From contig CAZVNL010000005.1 of assembly GCA_964628055.1 (NCBI GenBank), positions 14,281 to 78,280 on the forward strand: a stretch of 64,000 bases of DNA, written 5' to 3'. Each line of letters opens with the position of its first letter. Position 1 is the stretch's first letter. A program made the position numbers and the translations under genes. Below, in pieces: positions 8,783 to 17,618 of the stretch. The DNA is from CAZBEL01 sp964628055. Its GTDB lineage: Bacteria > Fidelibacterota > Marinisomatia > Marinisomatales > TCS56. The notes beneath the pieces were generated by a model. It saw nothing but the letters and a program-made list of their open reading frames with translations. It was not told where the DNA came from and made no database searches.

Positions 8783-9964
8783 ATGTCCCTGGCACCCCTC
8801 GTCTTCCTGGCGTTAATCGTAAGCGTTTTACTGGCTTTTGGGATTGCGGAAGCTCTCATTCACCGGCGTGTATTGCGGGCAATCCCTCTGCGCATTCACG
8901 TGAACGGTACCCGGGGAAAGTCCAGCGTCACCCGTTTAATCGCGGCCGGTCTACGGGCCGGAGGGCTACGAACCTTTGCTAAAACCACCGGTACCGCTCC
9001 CCGTGTGATTAGTGCTGACGGAAAGGACCACGTTATTCACCGGTTACGCTCAGCCTCCATTGGTGAACAGGTACGCCTCCTGCGCTATTTTGCCGGGGAA
9101 AAACCCGACGCGGTGGTGATGGAATGCATGGCCGTGCAACCCCAGTACCAGTGGATCTCGGAACAAGAAATGATCCGGGCTCATATCGGTGTCATCACCA
9201 ATGTTCGTCCCGACCATCTGGAAGTGATGGGTCCCACGTTGGAGGACGTGGCCCGGTCATTGGGGAATACAATCCCCTTCCAGGGGACCCTGGTAACGAC
9301 CCAGGAAGATCAGCAACCGGTTTTGAAAGCGATTGCTCGGAAGCGAAAAACGCAGGTTATCATCGCTGACGAAGAGGCTGTTTCTGAAGAGGAATTGCAC
9401 TCTTTTACCTACCTGGAGCATGCCCAGAATGTGGCCTTATCCCTGGCCGTGTGTGAAGCAGCTGGGGTTACCCGGGAAGTGGCTCTGGAGGGGATGCGCC
9501 AGGTAAAGCCCGACCTGGGGGCCCTCGTCGCCCGGGACATTGACCTGGGGAATGGCCCCTTGTTGTTTGTAAATGGCATGGCTGCCAACGATCCTATATC
9601 CACCCTCCATATTTGGAATTTTGTCGCCCAACGGTATCCTTACGGGGGGGGCACCTGTGTATTTCTAAATACGCGCGAAGATCGGCCCAACCGGACCAGG
9701 CAATTGGCGCAACTCGTCTTCCAGACCCTCAAACCAAATCATTTGGTTATTCGTGGTGACAAGGTGTCGGGGATCATAAAACAGCAAAAGAAACATGCCC
9801 CCGAGGTTGATGTTACCATTGTTCCCATGGACAAACCCCTGGCGAACCTCATGGCTATTTTCCGCCAATTGCCCCAGGAAACTCTTCTGTTTGCTATGGG
9901 GAATCAAGTGGGTTTTGGCCAAACCGTTGTCGACCGGCTCATGGAGTACCAACTCCATGGTTGA
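8783..9964 (+). CDS. pgsB: Poly-gamma-glutamate synthase ligase subunit PgsB/CapB
   Basis: Mur-ligase-like ATP-dependent amide ligase that joins glutamates through the gamma-carboxyl group. The 393 aa match the PgsB/CapB length. A hydrophobic N-terminal anchor (~5-25) precedes the P-loop 'HVNGTRGKSSVTRLI' (~residues 38-52), which is the PgsB form of the Mur ligase nucleotide site. 'AKTTGTAPRVI' and 'VVMECMAVQPQYQ' are further family signatures. The gene opens a six-gene unit and overlaps pgsC by 8 nt. The start at ATG 8783 has no clear Shine-Dalgarno. PgsB with PgsC forms the membrane synthase in Bacillus and Fusobacterium; here too the partner follows directly. Identification is strong, while the stereochemistry and fate of the polymer cannot be read. 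Confidence 0.95.
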   Translation: MSLAPLVFLALIVSVLLAFGIAEALIHRRVLRAIPLRIHVNGTRGKSSVTRLIAAGLRAGGLRTFAKTTGTAPRVISADGKDHVIHRLRSASIGEQVRLLRYFAGEKPDAVVMECMAVQPQYQWISEQEMIRAHIGVITNVRPDHLEVMGPTLEDVARSLGNTIPFQGTLVTTQEDQQPVLKAIARKRKTQVIIADEEAVSEEELHSFTYLEHAQNVALSLAVCEAAGVTREVALEGMRQVKPDLGALVARDIDLGNGPLLFVNGMAANDPISTLHIWNFVAQRYPYGGGTCVFLNTREDRPNRTRQLAQLVFQTLKPNHLVIRGDKVSGIIKQQKKHAPEVDVTIVPMDKPLANLMAIFRQLPQETLLFAMGNQVGFGQTVVDRLMEYQLHG

Positions 9965-10400
9965 GATTACTGTTGGATTAGGGATTGCTCTGAGCCTGGT
10001 TCTTTCAGAGACCCTGGGAGTGACGGCGGGGGGCATTATCGTACCCGGTTATATCGCCCTGTATCTACACCAGCCTTTTCAGGTGTTAATCACATTTCTT
10101 GCCGCCGTCTTGGTATTTCTCGTGGTTCGTTTCCTCAGCCGGTTCATGTTTATTTACGGTAAACGTCGCCTGGTTCTTACGCTTCTGCTGGGGTTCATGG
10201 TGGGGTATGTTTCCCGTAATCTACTCTTTTCACCTTTAGAGAATTATTCTTTTGCTGTTATCGGGAATATTATCCCTGGTCTGATCGCCAGTTGGATGGA
10301 CCGCCAGGGGGTCCTGCGGACGCTATCGGTGGTTTTAATTACCGCTGCGCTGGTAAAATTGATCGTCATGGTTTTTTCTGGGGGTGTGCTTAATGTTTAA
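9957..10400 (+). CDS. pgsC: Poly-gamma-glutamate synthase membrane subunit PgsC/CapC
   Basis: Small integral membrane partner of PgsB, 147 aa from ATG 9957. The in-frame sequence further upstream lies wholly inside pgsB and is not taken as coding. Four or five hydrophobic helices cover nearly the whole length. Family features are the N-terminal 'LGIALSLVLSETLGVTAGG' and 'VPGYIALYLHQP', followed by 'FIYGKRRLVLTLLLGF' and 'GNIIPGLIASWMDRQG'. It overlaps pgsB by 8 nt and the next gene by 8 nt, so the three are translationally coupled. PgsC is required for polymerisation together with PgsB and is thought to form part of the membrane channel. Confidence 0.94.
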   Translation: MVEITVGLGIALSLVLSETLGVTAGGIIVPGYIALYLHQPFQVLITFLAAVLVFLVVRFLSRFMFIYGKRRLVLTLLLGFMVGYVSRNLLFSPLENYSFAVIGNIIPGLIASWMDRQGVLRTLSVVLITAALVKLIVMVFSGGVLNV

Positions 10401-11547
10401 TAAACCTCCCGATGGTCCTTTTATCCCCGTTATTCAGAAAACAGCGACGCTGGTTATCATGGCGGTAGTGGCTGTTGTTTGTTTTGGGATTGCCTATCTC
10501 AGCCGGGTAGAGTTGGTTTCGCCCAGTTATGCTTTAAAGGTGCAAGCCGCTGAACGAATGGCGGACGCCATGGCTTTCCTCAAGGCTGAACGCATGGAAA
10601 AGGGTATTTTTATCGATTTAGAGAATGATCCCAATGAGACCGGGCTGGTGGGACAGCAGTTCAGCCTGATTACGACGGATGAAGGGGATTTGGATGCCAA
10701 ACTTACTACGTTAGACCCTAATTTCGCCGCGGCAATGGTGGAAATTCTCCTCTCCGCTAGTTTGCAAGAGGGCGATACTGTCGCCGTTTTAATGACCGGT
10801 TCCATGCCCGGGGCGAATATGGCCATGCTCATCGCGTGTGACGTATTAGAGATTACGCCGGTTCCCATCACTTCGGTAGGGGCTTCCCAATGGGGGGCGA
10901 ATTATCCCGACTTTACTTGGTTGGATATAGAAGCCGCCTTGTACGAACAAAACTTTATTTCGCACCGTTCCGTGGCCGCATCCCTGGGAGGGCGGAACGA
11001 TTTAGGGCGGCTCCTGAGCCCTAAAGGACGTCAGATCATTTTGAATAATATCCAATCTCGTGGCCTGCCCGTCATTCGGAATTCCAACCTGGAGGCCAAT
11101 ATTGCCGAACGCATGCACTATTTCGAACAGACCTTGCCTCTTGATCGCTATGATGCCTGCATTAACATTGGGGGTGGGGTAGCCGCTCTTGGAACCGGGT
11201 TCAACCACCGCCTTCTACCCCCCGGGGTAGTCTATCGAGCTGACTTCGAAACTCTGGCGAATGGTGGGGGGATTGAAGGCGTTGTGGTTAAATTCGCCCG
11301 GTTAAATATCCCCGTTATCCACATCCTTAACATACAGGCCTTAACGGAAAACCTGGGGATGCCGTTTGCCCCCATACCGCTTCCGGAGATCGGATCAGGC
11401 TCTCTGTACGCAGAAGAGCGTTTCAATCTCTTAATAGCCGCAATTTGTTTGGTTATCGTAGGGGGCCTGGTCTTCGGCGTGGGGTATTACAGTCATCGTC
11501 AAATCAAAAAACGGATGTTAGAACATGAACCGGATAGTATCCTTTAA
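10393..11547 (+). CDS. pgsW: Poly-gamma-glutamate system protein (PgsW-like)
   Basis: This is the third protein of the poly-gamma-glutamate unit, in the place that PgsA/CapA takes in Bacillus. It has 384 aa from ATG 10393 (GTG 10384 is in frame but lies inside pgsC). A transmembrane helix sits at each end, about residues 15-37 and 350-372, with a soluble domain of about 310 residues between them, probably on the outer face. Gly-rich segments 'MTGSMPGANMAML' and 'CINIGGGVAALGTG' stand out. From memory it matches the 'poly-gamma-glutamate system protein' family that accompanies CapB/CapC in genomes lacking CapA; its biochemical role is not established. The stop overlaps the next gene by 23 nt. 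Confidence 0.8.
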   Translation: MFNKPPDGPFIPVIQKTATLVIMAVVAVVCFGIAYLSRVELVSPSYALKVQAAERMADAMAFLKAERMEKGIFIDLENDPNETGLVGQQFSLITTDEGDLDAKLTTLDPNFAAAMVEILLSASLQEGDTVAVLMTGSMPGANMAMLIACDVLEITPVPITSVGASQWGANYPDFTWLDIEAALYEQNFISHRSVAASLGGRNDLGRLLSPKGRQIILNNIQSRGLPVIRNSNLEANIAERMHYFEQTLPLDRYDACINIGGGVAALGTGFNHRLLPPGVVYRADFETLANGGGIEGVVVKFARLNIPVIHILNIQALTENLGMPFAPIPLPEIGSGSLYAEERFNLLIAAICLVIVGGLVFGVGYYSHRQIKKRMLEHEPDSIL

Positions 11548-12409
11548 ATCGGCGTTACTTCTATTTTTGGCGCTGGGCATTTTCTCCCCGGGGGTGGCCA
11601 AGTTGCTTAAGCCGACTCAGAATGGCGAGGAAAAAGAAATCCTCATCGTCAACGGCAAACGCCGCCTCTACTATCTAATCCGTCCCGAGGGTTTGACTTA
11701 TGAAGTACGCGGTCCGGTACGGTTAGAGTTCATCACCCGCTATCCGGTAGTGAGCCCAAAGAAAAAGCGTCAGGCCTATACATACAGCATCGTATTGGAC
11801 ACCACGGATACCATTAAAGTCCACCATCGCTATAAAGTCCAAAAGGCCATCCGCTCAGTCCAACATCCGAATCATTTTTATACGTATTCAGGAAACTATT
11901 TTATCAATCTCCCTACCGGGAATCACCGTATTCAGGTTATGACCGGGGATAAGCAGGCGTATCCTGTTTTAATCCGTCTTTTGGCCAAGGAATTCCCTGA
12001 AACAAGATCCTCCAAGCGTACCTTACAGCCGCTAATCTACCAGACGGCGGTTACCCTTCAAATCGGTGAGAATGAAGTGGCGTATTTTCCGGCGAATAAA
12101 ACCCTCCCGTTACAGGTGGCTACCAAGGGGGAACGTACCTTGCATATCATCAGTCGCCTGGCTTTTGAAGAGTGGATGGGTTCCGAAGAGACCTATCGTC
12201 TTCGGGTGCGTGCGGGTAAAAAGGTGGTGGGAACGTACTTTTTCAGTACGGAGCGCTCCACCGAAGCCATAATCGTTGAACAACTAGACCGCGTACCGAG
12301 CAAATGGCGCACCTGCGACGTTCCCGTATCCGGCCAAGAAAACATTTTTACCGTCGAAGTCCTGGATCCGGATCGCACCGTGCTGCTACGCTTCCTGGAA
12401 TACAAATGA
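11525..12409 (+). CDS. Predicted periplasmic protein of the poly-gamma-glutamate unit, unknown function
   Basis: I do not recognise a family. The 294 aa start with a clear signal peptide (Arg at 3 and a hydrophobic core from ~9 to 20, cleavage likely after 'GVA' near 25). No lipobox cysteine and no later membrane helix is present, so the mature protein is probably soluble in the periplasm or loosely attached. The body is beta-rich and unusually basic, with many Lys and Arg in 'SPKKKRQ', 'HHRYKVQKAIR' and 'RSSKRT'. That would suit contact with a polyanion such as poly-gamma-glutamate (inference). It overlaps pgsW by 23 nt and the barrel gene by 4 nt, so it belongs to the same translational unit. 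Confidence 0.6.
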   Translation: MNRIVSFKSALLLFLALGIFSPGVAKLLKPTQNGEEKEILIVNGKRRLYYLIRPEGLTYEVRGPVRLEFITRYPVVSPKKKRQAYTYSIVLDTTDTIKVHHRYKVQKAIRSVQHPNHFYTYSGNYFINLPTGNHRIQVMTGDKQAYPVLIRLLAKEFPETRSSKRTLQPLIYQTAVTLQIGENEVAYFPANKTLPLQVATKGERTLHIISRLAFEEWMGSEETYRLRVRAGKKVVGTYFFSTERSTEAIIVEQLDRVPSKWRTCDVPVSGQENIFTVEVLDPDRTVLLRFLEYK

Positions 12410-13455
12410 AGACGCTTTTATTACTCCTGGGATTTACAACCTCCTCCCTGGCGGCGGGGATGGTGAATCGCTTTTTTCAGGCTCCCCTGTTTTACACCTT
12501 CGCCGTTACCCAGGGTTACGATAGTAACGTTCTGCGCTTGTCTCGGCGGGAACAGGAACTGTCAGCCCAGGAGGGAACTTTGTTAGGCTCCATGCGCACC
12601 TTCGATTCCTACTATGTTCGCCCCCGTATAGTGGTTGCAAAAACCGTATATTTCCAGAATCGTAACCGCAGAGTAACGACGACCGTGGACCTGAGCAGGT
12701 CTCACTACGTTCAAAGCCCGGACCGACAGCATTGGCGGGCTGCTTTTAAGCTCGCTTATCGCTGGGGTGCCTATAAACGGCTCACCTTTTATGCCTCCCG
12801 GATGAATCGGTATTACCTCCGCGATTATCTGGATTGGGATGTGTCTGATGAACGCCTGGCGAAATGTTATTTTAACGATGAGGATCACCGTTTAATTCTA
12901 TCTTACCCCTTGCGCAAGGGAGTCTGGTTTACCGGTGCGGCGGGATTCTTACAACGTTATTATTCCAAACCATTCCCCGAATTTGATTTAAACATCTGGT
13001 ATATGGCCGGACGGGTTAATTTACGCTTGCCTAAAAGCGGGGTGTTGGGTTTGGAAAGTGAGGTTGGTGCAGCCAATAATATTTGGTTGAATTCCGCGGC
13101 ACGGGCCAGCAACCTGGATCGTGGGTATCGCTATTGGGAAATCTATGTGCCCCTGAAGTTCGCCACCGACTGGAATGGTTTGGAGGAAATGGGTGCGGCC
13201 TACCGGGGAGAATTTCGTTACTATGAGGCTGAGACGTTCGATGATCCCTTGCATAGCGGAAGGAACCACCGGGACACGAAGGTCGATGTCTGGGCCCGCC
13301 AACGTATAGGAGATCGCCTGAGTTTGAAACTTACGTTTCGCTGGCGACAACGTGCGACCTATTCCATCTATTCCTGGGTTGAAGACTTGAAAAGTTTTCA
13401 CCAGATTAAAACCTGGCTACAATTGGATTGGGAGGGTGTTTATGATCGTTATTAA
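12406..13455 (+). CDS. Predicted outer-membrane beta-barrel protein of the poly-gamma-glutamate unit
   Basis: The 349 aa run from ATG 12406, which overlaps the previous stop (ATGA). A short signal peptide (~1-17) ends near 'SLAAG'. The rest is a series of amphipathic beta strands of 8-12 residues separated by polar loops, with many Tyr, Trp and Arg. The chain ends in an aromatic residue (WEGVYDRY), as expected for BAM-assembled barrels. 'TQGYDSNVLRL' near the N terminus recalls the opening strand of porin-like surface proteins. I count enough strand-like segments for a barrel of about 12-16 strands, but no named family is recognised. Its position after pgsBC suggests an outer-membrane passage or anchor for the polymer (inference). 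Confidence 0.6.
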   Translation: MKTLLLLLGFTTSSLAAGMVNRFFQAPLFYTFAVTQGYDSNVLRLSRREQELSAQEGTLLGSMRTFDSYYVRPRIVVAKTVYFQNRNRRVTTTVDLSRSHYVQSPDRQHWRAAFKLAYRWGAYKRLTFYASRMNRYYLRDYLDWDVSDERLAKCYFNDEDHRLILSYPLRKGVWFTGAAGFLQRYYSKPFPEFDLNIWYMAGRVNLRLPKSGVLGLESEVGAANNIWLNSAARASNLDRGYRYWEIYVPLKFATDWNGLEEMGAAYRGEFRYYEAETFDDPLHSGRNHRDTKVDVWARQRIGDRLSLKLTFRWRQRATYSIYSWVEDLKSFHQIKTWLQLDWEGVYDRY

Positions 13456-14479
13456 AAAGGGTTGGCCACTGTTTTGGTTTGGAATCCTCGTCTCATGGGG
13501 TTGTCTACAGCCCGAAAGAGGATCGCTTTGGGAATTGGATTTAGTGGGACAGGCTGTTACCCGCGGTTACTGTCGGGATATTTTCCTTGAAAACGATACG
13601 GCTTTCGTTGCGGCGGGACAGGCGGGGGCCCAGCTCTGGGATGTGGGCAATGTCGCCAATCCCGTCCTAACGGTAGAATTTAACCTCGTCACTGATCTGG
13701 GACTTACCAAAGAAGTTATGCAGGTCCAATACGCTCCCCAGATCCGGCAACTCTTTGCCCTGGAAAAAAACGAACGTCCCCTACAAATTGACCTGTCTCT
13801 TCCCGATTCCAGTATTATCATTGGCCAACTGTCCAGCGAACAAACCAAGGAATTTTTTATCCTGGATAAACCTGATAGCTTCACGGTCTATGCAGCCGAC
13901 TTCGACGATGGCTTAAAATGGACCTTGTTTACCAACGATACAACATACAACTTGTGGGTAAATACCAGGGAGGGGGAGATCCCGGGAACCGGTCCGCCCA
14001 ACGGCATTGCCTATTCTCAAGGATTGTTAGTGTTAACCCTGGGGCAACTTGGCGTGGATTTCTACCGGTTCAGTGGCTTGAGTACACCGCCGGAATTTTT
14101 AGGGAATATCGACACAGAAGGTTATGCCCGCTCGGTGACTATCGTCGATTCGTCTACCATCTATGTGGCCTGTGAAGAGGGCGGTGTTTACCGGATCGAG
14201 TTACCGTCGCTCTACAAATTACATCCACCCTTTCCCGACAATTATCGGCTGCTCCGTTTTGCTACCGATTTGGATGTGGATGATGTTACTGTTAATGGTC
14301 ATCAGGTGGCCCTTTGTTTGGGTTCCAAAGGGTTGGCTCTTTACGACCTCACCCGGCCCGATAACCCCGTGTCCCGTGGCATCTTTGCCATTGGCCACAC
14401 TTATCATGCCACGTTTTCCCAGGCCCATCTTTTCGTGGCCACCCGGGAAGGGATGCAAATTTTCAAAATTGCGGAGTAA
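13442..14479 (+). CDS. Predicted lipoprotein with LVIVD-type beta-propeller repeats
   Basis: 345 aa from ATG 13442, supported by GGAGG at 13431-13435 (GTG 13436 is in frame). The N terminus has a hydrophobic stretch ending in 'VSWGC', a plausible though not ideal lipobox with Cys22 as the acylation site. The body carries degenerate propeller blades of the LVIVD type, for example 'DTAFVAAGQAGAQLWDVGN' and 'ALCLGSKGLALYDLTRPDNP'. The final blade ends in 'HLFVATREGMQIFKI'. Such lipoproteins are usually protein-interaction scaffolds at the outer membrane. It overlaps the barrel gene by 14 nt and closes the six-gene unit; the next gene is 78 nt away. Pairing of a barrel with a lipoprotein resembles outer-membrane secretion complexes, but a function is not proven. 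Confidence 0.62.
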   Translation: MIVIKKGWPLFWFGILVSWGCLQPERGSLWELDLVGQAVTRGYCRDIFLENDTAFVAAGQAGAQLWDVGNVANPVLTVEFNLVTDLGLTKEVMQVQYAPQIRQLFALEKNERPLQIDLSLPDSSIIIGQLSSEQTKEFFILDKPDSFTVYAADFDDGLKWTLFTNDTTYNLWVNTREGEIPGTGPPNGIAYSQGLLVLTLGQLGVDFYRFSGLSTPPEFLGNIDTEGYARSVTIVDSSTIYVACEEGGVYRIELPSLYKLHPPFPDNYRLLRFATDLDVDDVTVNGHQVALCLGSKGLALYDLTRPDNPVSRGIFAIGHTYHATFSQAHLFVATREGMQIFKIAE

Positions 14480-14557
14480 CCAGTAAATGTGTAATGGCAC
14501 CCCGATAGCCGCGATGGGTGGGAACTCGACAATCCCAACAGATAAGGGCCTTTTTTC
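14480..14557 (+). promoter_or_regulatory. Possible structured mRNA leader before the T9SS propeller gene
   Basis: Two small hairpins can form: CACCC (14498-14502) with GGGTG (14516-14520), and TGGGA (14519-14523) with TCCCA (14533-14537). They share two bases, so they compete. GGC (14496-14498) could close a base stem with GCC (14548-14550), directly before a run of six T (14551-14556). AAGGG (14544-14548) is a possible Shine-Dalgarno for ATG 14558. I recognise no known riboswitch class. Confidence 0.25.
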
Positions 14558-17500
14558 ATGAAGATTGTGCTTATGAAGCGATGGTTTTTCTTCATTTTAG
14601 GAGGGATATTTTTCTTTATGAACTGGCTTTGGGGAGATGAGTTGTGGTCTCCCAACGGGATCCCCATCCGTCAAGGGATTCACGTGGAATGGCAGAAGAC
14701 GATTTGTCCTGGGGATAGTGGTACGACCATTTTTGTCTGGTCCGATACGCGTTACGGGAGCCGCAATGTCTTTGCCCAGAAAGTGAATAAAAGTGGTCTT
14801 CTCCTGTGGGGAGAAGAAGGGAAGGCAGTTACTGATTTACCCGGGCGTCAGGAGGATCCGGTGGCCATCGAAGATGGGACCGGCGGGGCCTTCATCGCTT
14901 GGGTGGACTATCGTTTTGACGAAGAGGGGGACATTTTTCTGCAACATATTGATGCCGATGGTAATCCCCTGTTGCCTCTGGAAGGACAGGTACTCTGCCA
15001 GATTCCTGGTCGGCAGATAGCCATAAATATGTGTACCGATAGCCTAGGGGGTGTTTTTATCACCTGGCAGGATAAACGGAATGGATTAGACGAAGACATC
15101 TACGGGGCCCACATTTCCTGGGATCATGTGATTTCCCCCGGAGAGGGGGGAAGCCCCATTATCGGTTTGAACGGGAATCAAGGTCCTAAGAGTATTGAAT
15201 ACACGGGGAATCACCAGGCGCAGCTTGTCTGGGCCGATACTCGGGATGGGGAAGTGGATGTTTACCTGCAACGGTTAAACACCGACATGACTCTCGTTTT
15301 TGATTCTACCGGGCTCCCCGTGGCTACTGAACAGTATATTGAAACTAGTCCCCGGACTACCTTTATGCACGGGGATACGTCTTTAGTGGTTTGGCAAGAG
15401 GGGGAAGCGCCTACTCAGGTGCGTTACCAATTGTTTACCACTACCGGGGCGGTATTTGCCACACCTCACCTGGTGACCAATCAGTTTACTGAGCAAACTG
15501 GTCCCCGGGTGAAACGGGATCAACTGGGTGATGTTTTCATCGTCTGGAATGACTACCGTTCAGACAGCCTCGACGGCGATGCCTACCTGCAAAAAGTAGC
15601 AACTGACGGCGCTCTGGCCTGGGACTCCTCAGGCATTGTCGTGGATAATTCCGGTTTAGAAAATGCGAACACACGTTTTGTGTCTGACGAAATTGGCGGT
15701 GTTTGGTTATTCTATGAACAGGGCATTTTCCCCGATGTGGACCTTAGGGGGCAACATTTTGATGCGGCTGGTAATCCTGCTTTCGGGGGAGGCGGAATGG
15801 CGGTGTCCCAGGCCGGTGGTTACCAGTTTGCACCCATCGCTTCCGGGGATGATGAGGGGGGCGTTTACGTGGTTTTTGCCGACCAACAGAGTGGTAGCAT
15901 TGCGCTCCGCGTTCAACGAATATCCCCTAATGGCACCGTCGTCTTTCCCGACGATGGTCTCTTAGGGCTGGCCGGTCTGGATGGGGATGTGGACTACACC
16001 CATAGCTGGTCGGTTAGCAACGGGAGCGTTTTGGTGGATTGGTTGGATAGCCGCAGTGGCAAAACGCTCTACGCCACTCCGGTGACGATAGCGGGGCCGG
16101 ACACCACCTACCACAACGGACAAAAGATTAGCACTGTTGATGCCTTTGCGTACGACTTAGAGAATGAACCGGTGACCTTGTTCACGCCGGGTGGGATTTA
16201 TACGGCCCTTTTTGAGGCTTCCACGGGAGTCAAACATATCCGGTTGCAAAAGCTGAATACGGCTTTGGAAGCCCAGTGGGATTCTAGTGGCGTGTTAGTT
16301 TACAACAGTAGCGCGGACCAGTTAAAGGCGTATCTAATAGAAACCCCTGACGGGATCGGTTGTCTCTGGTCAGAGATTCGCAATCAGGTCGATTATGATA
16401 TCTATTTCCAGCGGTTTGACGCCAGCGGCACGCCCCAGCTACAAGAGGGAGGGGCTCCCTTGGTAGAAGGTACGTGGATCGATGATTACGTGGAAGCTCT
16501 ATTTCCCACTCCCGATGGCGAGTTTTTACTCTTTTGGGTGGAAGATATTTGGGGCGCCGGGGTGCTGAAATATCAAAAATATACTTTTGACGGACAAGTC
16601 TCAACCGGTTGGACCAGCACCGGTTATACCTTAGCTGACGTGGGTGATCCCGAGAACCTCGTGGGGGCAATAATCTCCGAAAACGTGGGTGTTCTGGTGG
16701 CTTGGGAAGAATTGCAGAACTTCTCTAAAGACATTTATGCTCAAATTGTCCACTGGGATGGCACCGTGCAGTGGTCGGTACCCCAAGCGCTCACTACCGC
16801 CCCTAACGACCAGGTTAACCCGGTTCTTGCGGTGGAATCGCAGAGTCAGACAGCCCTAGTTGTCTGGGAAGATTTTAGAGATAGTCTCGACTGGAATATC
16901 TATGGCCAAGCACTCAACCTTACCAATCAGGTTACCCTCGGGGATAATTTTGCCATTTGTCAGGAGGCATCTTTCCAATCCCGTCCGATCATTATGGCGG
17001 TGGGTGATGGAGCCTACTTTGTGGTGTGGGAAGATGGACGAGGTTTCACCAATCCCGATCCTGTGTTAGCCGGGGGATTGGACCTCTACGGGCAGGTAGT
17101 TTTGAATGGCGAAAATATTTACTCCTCGGTTGGGATACCATTGGTTACGGAGTATCACGATCAAAAACAAGCTCAGCTAACTTTATTGGATTCCTCTGAC
17201 GCCGATGGAACACCGGTATGGTTACTCCATTGGATTGATTTGCGCAGTTCGGGAAAAGCCGATCTGGCAAACCTCTACGCCCAGGCACTTACTATTTCGG
17301 TTACTGAGGTAGCGCCGGAACGGTCGATGCCTAACTCTTTTCTGTTGGGAACTCCTTTCCCCAATCCCTTTAACGGCACCCTTTCGTTTCCGTTAGTCAT
17401 CAATCAGTTACAACCCGTGGAAGTTGCGATTTACGATCTGTTGGGACGGGTGGTGTGGCAGGAAAAATATATTCCCGCCAACCTGGGGATTCACCGGTTT

Positions 17501-17611
17501 AGTTGGTCCGGCTGTGACCTCACCGGGAAAGCGGTTTCCAGTGGTGTTTACATATACAGGGTTAATGTAATGGGCAATATATATTCAGGTAAGATTACTT
17601 ACTTAAAGTAA
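14558..17611 (+). CDS. Secreted multi-blade beta-propeller protein with T9SS type-A sorting domain
   Basis: 1017 aa with an N-terminal signal (hydrophobic core ~residues 9-25). The body holds about fifteen copies of a repeat of the form hhhhWxDxR...DhYxQxhxxxGxxxW, such as 'IFVWSDTRYG', 'VFITWQDKRNG' and 'ALVVWEDFRD'. The count would suit two propellers of seven or eight blades. The last ~85 residues are a T9SS type-A C-terminal domain: 'PFPNPFNG', 'VAIYDLLGRVVW', 'SSGVYIYRV', ending KITYLK. This predicts export through type IX secretion and attachment to, or release from, the cell surface. No catalytic motif is visible. ATG 14558 is preferred because AAGGG lies 9 nt upstream. The M14 peptidase gene starts 7 nt after its stop. 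Confidence 0.8.
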   Translation: MKIVLMKRWFFFILGGIFFFMNWLWGDELWSPNGIPIRQGIHVEWQKTICPGDSGTTIFVWSDTRYGSRNVFAQKVNKSGLLLWGEEGKAVTDLPGRQEDPVAIEDGTGGAFIAWVDYRFDEEGDIFLQHIDADGNPLLPLEGQVLCQIPGRQIAINMCTDSLGGVFITWQDKRNGLDEDIYGAHISWDHVISPGEGGSPIIGLNGNQGPKSIEYTGNHQAQLVWADTRDGEVDVYLQRLNTDMTLVFDSTGLPVATEQYIETSPRTTFMHGDTSLVVWQEGEAPTQVRYQLFTTTGAVFATPHLVTNQFTEQTGPRVKRDQLGDVFIVWNDYRSDSLDGDAYLQKVATDGALAWDSSGIVVDNSGLENANTRFVSDEIGGVWLFYEQGIFPDVDLRGQHFDAAGNPAFGGGGMAVSQAGGYQFAPIASGDDEGGVYVVFADQQSGSIALRVQRISPNGTVVFPDDGLLGLAGLDGDVDYTHSWSVSNGSVLVDWLDSRSGKTLYATPVTIAGPDTTYHNGQKISTVDAFAYDLENEPVTLFTPGGIYTALFEASTGVKHIRLQKLNTALEAQWDSSGVLVYNSSADQLKAYLIETPDGIGCLWSEIRNQVDYDIYFQRFDASGTPQLQEGGAPLVEGTWIDDYVEALFPTPDGEFLLFWVEDIWGAGVLKYQKYTFDGQVSTGWTSTGYTLADVGDPENLVGAIISENVGVLVAWEELQNFSKDIYAQIVHWDGTVQWSVPQALTTAPNDQVNPVLAVESQSQTALVVWEDFRDSLDWNIYGQALNLTNQVTLGDNFAICQEASFQSRPIIMAVGDGAYFVVWEDGRGFTNPDPVLAGGLDLYGQVVLNGENIYSSVGIPLVTEYHDQKQAQLTLLDSSDADGTPVWLLHWIDLRSSGKADLANLYAQALTISVTEVAPERSMPNSFLLGTPFPNPFNGTLSFPLVINQLQPVEVAIYDLLGRVVWQEKYIPANLGIHRFSWSGCDLTGKAVSSGVYIYRVNVMGNIYSGKITYLK

Positions 17612-17618
17612 ATCATTA

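Noticed and set aside
14516..14537. Resemblance of GGGTGGGAAC and the following TCCCA to a T-box antiterminator
   Set aside because: The conserved T-box core (GGTACCGCG type) is not matched, no specifier stem exists, and the downstream gene is not amino-acid related.
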